Part shown: one piece after another, positions 61,556-64,000 of the stretch
Layout: each line of letters opens with the position of its first letter
Position numbering within the stretch: position 1 is the stretch's first letter
From: Macrobrachium rosenbergii
Lineage: Eukaryota > Arthropoda > Malacostraca > Decapoda > Palaemonidae
Direction of reading: 5' to 3'
Assembly (NCBI RefSeq): GCF_040412425.1
Contig: NC_089782.1
Location: 43,536,322-43,600,321, forward strand
Length of the DNA: 64,000 nt
The notes under the pieces: model-generated
Told to the model about the DNA's origin: nothing
What the model saw: the letters and a program-made list of their open reading frames with translations, nothing else
The model's database searches: none
Program-made: the position numbers and the translations under genes

Positions 61556-63395
61556 CTTTTCAGAACCCTGTTCCTTCGCGACTGACCTGGTCCGTCCGCG
61601 TCACCTTCGCTGTCAGTAACTGAACCTCTGGTGTTTCTCCTCCTTGCCCTGGCCCGTCCACGTTCGGCCCCGCCCACTTTCTCCTTGGCCACGCCCACGT
61701 CTCCTCCCTTGACTGCCTTGGTCCTTATCTTAGTGGCGTTGCTTCTGTTGTGTCCCTTCGACGTGGAATCAGTTTCGTCATGTTTCCTCTTCCCCTGAAT
61801 CGTCTTGACAGCCTTCTGGTCGTCGCCGCCGTTGTTGTTCCCGTCGGCGCCTTTTCTGCCCTTTTTATTCCCTCCGTCCCTCGGGTCGCTCTCGTCCTGA
61901 CCTCCAGACGTCGAGGTCCCCCCCGCCGTGAGCTTGATTCTGACCATGTCCCCATTTTCGGCCCTGGCGTAGATATTGCGACCGAAGTTTGACTCGTCCA
62001 AGCTACCTGCTGAATTCTCCGCTCCTTCCCGCTCGCTGTTTCCTGTCTCGATTCTGTCAGCGTCTCTGTCTCTGTCAGTGTCTCTGTCTCTGTCGATGTC
62101 AGTGTCTCTGTCTCTGTCAATGTCTCTGTCAATGTCTCTGTCTCTGTCATTGTCTCTGTCTCTGTCAATGTCTCTGTCTCTGTCAGCGTCTCTGTCTCTG
62201 TCAGCGTCTCTGTCTCTGTCATTGTCTCTGTCTCTGTCAGCGTCTCTGTCTCTGTCAGCGTCTCTGTCTCTGTCATTGTCTCTGTCTCTGTCAATGTCTC
62301 TGTCTCTGTCAGCGTCTCTGTCTCTGTCATTGTCTCTGTCAGTGTCTCTGTCTCTGTCAGCGTCTCTGTTTCTTTGCCCTTCTTTGTGGCCCATCTCATC
62401 GCCGTTATTCGTTTCACTGTTCCCATCACCTTCCCCATCAACGCCGTTTATTTCGACAACATCCCCATCAGATTCTCTCAAGGCGCGCGTTTTAACAGAT
62501 TTCTCTTTCGATTCATCTTCGTTTTTGTCGGCTTCTTCTCCTCTTTCACCTTGTACTTCTTTCTGTCCTTCTTCAGCATCTCCCTCCCTTTTCTCTTCAT
62601 TTCCTTCACCGTCCCGTTCTTCATCTGCTCCCGCCCTTTCTCGGACATTTATTTTCTGTTCACCGACTTCTTCCCTTTTCTCTCTGCCTCTGACGTCGGC
62701 GCCTCCTCCCCTTTTGTCCTCTCCGTCCGCCTCGACGTCGCTTTTGCCCCCGCCCCTCCCGGCGACATGGCGAGCTTTCGGATCTTTCGTTTTCTTCGCT
62801 TTATCAGTCGTCTCTTCGTCGTCTTCGCTGTCTTCCTCGCTGTCACCGTCGGCCGCCCCTTTCCTGTTTCCTTTGTGCCTCTTCTTCAACTGGCTCTTGC
62901 TATTGGCCTTGTGCACGGCTTTATTAACCCTTTTCTTCCCACTTTCATCGCCGGTCTCCTCCGATCTCTCGTCCATCCCCTTTTCGTCGCTCTCCGTCTC
63001 AGCTTTCCTCTTCCCTTCGCCTTCGCTCTTCCCACCATCATCATCACCATCATCGTCATCACCATCATCATCTTCCCCGTCAACGTTTCCCCTTCTCTTT
63101 TCATTGGCTCCTGCTCTGCCCCCACCCACGCCGTTCTTCCCCTTCCTTCTGTCCCCTCCTCTCTTGTCTCTGTTCTTCCTATTCCTCCTCGCCGCCGCCC
63201 TTCCCTCCTGGTCCTCCTCGGAGGTGTCGGAGCTTCCTTCTTCGCTGGCTCCTTCGTCGCCCTCGGCGCTTCTCCTTTCCCTGTTGTCGCTCATCCCGTC
63301 TCCTCTGTCTCTCGTCCCGTCGGCCTCTCTCTCTTCTTCCCCATCTTCTTGGCTCTGCCAGTGGATGATGATGTTGTTGTCCAGGTTGTAGTGGT
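61556..63395 (-). CDS. SPATA1-like protein, large charged low-complexity exon (first exon visible)
   Basis: 1840 bp: two leading bases (AC), 612 codons and a trailing AG. The acceptor is TTTTTTTTTCCTCTAACAG and the donor is AAAAG|GTGAGT. The visible protein begins HYNLDNNIIIHWQSQEDG, an ordered-looking motif, then becomes extremely Glu/Asp/Lys/Arg/Gly-rich (GEEEREADGTRDRGDG, DGEDDDGDDDDGDDDGG). A run of about 100 residues of alternating DRD with A, N, I or T follows. Near residues 495-520 there is a short ordered patch, SNFGRNIYARAENGDMVRIK, and the C-terminal end is basic (RGRARARRRN). Base composition is much richer in GC than the introns, supporting real coding sequence. No catalytic domain is seen; it is likely intrinsically disordered. 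Antisense open frames of 471 and 342 codons are shadows. Confidence 0.85.
62055..62375 (-). repeat. Coding 6/18/24-bp repeat encoding (DRDRDX)n
   Basis: On the plus strand the pattern is GTCTCTGTCTCTGTCAAT, GTCTCTGTCTCTGTCAGC and GTCTCTGTCTCTGTCATT. On the coding strand it gives DRDRD followed by A, I, N or T in every third Asp pair, for about 105 residues. The repeat has no stop in any of the six frames, which explains the antisense frames. Indels in multiples of 6 keep the frame, and none of the visible changes breaks it. Confidence 0.95.
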
Positions 63396-63587
63396 CTGTT
63401 AGAGGAAAAAAAAAACAAACAAATAAAAGTCTTAAAACAACAAACAAATAAAAGTTATGATCTTGGTGTCTGGATTCACCTCGAAGTGTACAAGTCGATG
63501 CAGTTCTGTTAACCTTGCAAGAGTTGTATATTAAAAAAAAAAAAAAAACAATAAAAACAGGAGTGAGCCTTTTATTGTATTGTTTTT

Positions 63588-63978
63588 AGTTTTCTGTAAA
63601 AGAAAATTATTGTGCCGGCTTTGTCTATCCGTCCGCACTTGATTCTGTCCGAACTATTTTCTGTCCGTACTTTTTCTGTCCACCCTCAAATCTTAAAAAT
63701 TACTGAGGCTAGGGGGCTGCAAATTGGCATGTCAATCATCCACCCTCCAATCATCAAACATATCAAATTGCAGCCTTCTAGCATCGGTAGTTTTCATTTT
63801 ATTCAAAGTTAAAGTTAGCCATAATTGTGCTCCCGGCAACGATATAGGATAGGCCACCACCGGGCCGTGGTTAAAGTTACATGGGACGCGATTCATACAG
63901 CATTATGTCGACACCACGGAGAGATAGATCTATTTTCGGTGGCCTTGATTATACGCTGTAGCGGCTGTACAGAAAACT
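63588..63978. mobile_element. MITE with internal palindrome (decapod family C)
   Basis: The ends AGTTTTCTGTA (63588-63598) and TACAGAAAACT (63968-63978) are inverted repeats. Inside lie TGTGCCGGCTTTGTCTATCC and GTCCGCACTTGATTCTGTCC, then a palindrome at 63702-63790 (ACTGAGGCTAG-GGGCTGCAAATTGG against its complement), then GGCCACCACCGGGCCGTGG and AGATAGATCTATTTTCGGTG. I remember this composition as very common in decapod genomes and transcripts. Target duplications were not found. It lies about 190 bp upstream (in transcript sense) of the acceptor of the large exon. Confidence 0.78.
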
Positions 63979-64000
63979 CGATGCACTGAATAAACCAAGG

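Noticed and set aside
61976..63391. 471- and 342-codon plus-strand open frames (Leu/Ser-rich and Cys/Leu-rich)
   Set aside because: Antisense shadows of the large minus-strand exon, caused by the TCTCTG-type coding repeat and Lys/Glu-rich codons.

Overview
The window looks like nuclear DNA of a decapod crustacean, probably a shrimp or a close relative. It is AT-rich and crowded with very long dinucleotide and trinucleotide tracts (AT, GA, CA, ATT). It carries several repeat families that I associate from memory with decapod genomes: a roughly 290 bp element with the core AAGCGCTGGGACCTATGAGG, an ATT-tailed element with the core ATTCAAGCTTCCAAAGAATA, and a terminal-inverted-repeat element with an internal palindrome. 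The organism call is an inference from these families and from the intron-rich gene structure.

One gene is supported. It lies on the minus strand and runs from about 63395 (where it enters from outside the window) down to a stop codon at 29500. I rebuilt it by hand from eight exons (61556-63395, 58560-58759, 37432-37592, 36008-36311, 33453-33574, 32855-33028, 31874-31972, 29500-29643). All seven junctions are in compatible phase, and they give 1013 residues without the N-terminus. A ninth, 45 bp exon at 55178-55222 lies inside the 21 kb intron and would add 15 residues in frame. The first visible exon encodes about 612 residues of charged low-complexity sequence with a long DRD repeat. The last four exons encode a coiled coil that resembles the C-terminal family of SPATA1 (spermatogenesis-associated protein 1). 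The N-terminal exons lie beyond 64000.

Layout. 1-29499: intergenic or another gene's intron, filled with microsatellites, a 2.1 kb 32-bp minisatellite (6900-9022), short interspersed elements, MITEs with 8-bp target duplications, a fold-back element (15.4-15.97 kb) and two dead LINE fragments (1316-1621, 25350-26010). 29500-37592: the compact 3' half of the gene, with four same-orientation copies of the decapod interspersed element in its introns. 37593-58559: a 21 kb intron carrying a triplicated splice-acceptor segment, a 42-bp array, many AT/GA tracts, a 29-bp minisatellite (52591-54450), the 45 bp microexon and a 41-bp array. 58560-64000: exon 2, an intron with a hairpin-forming inverted duplication and a hAT-like MITE, the large repeat-coding exon, and another MITE.

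No tRNA, rRNA, CRISPR or bacterial-type feature was found. Most long open frames in the window are by-products of simple repeats.
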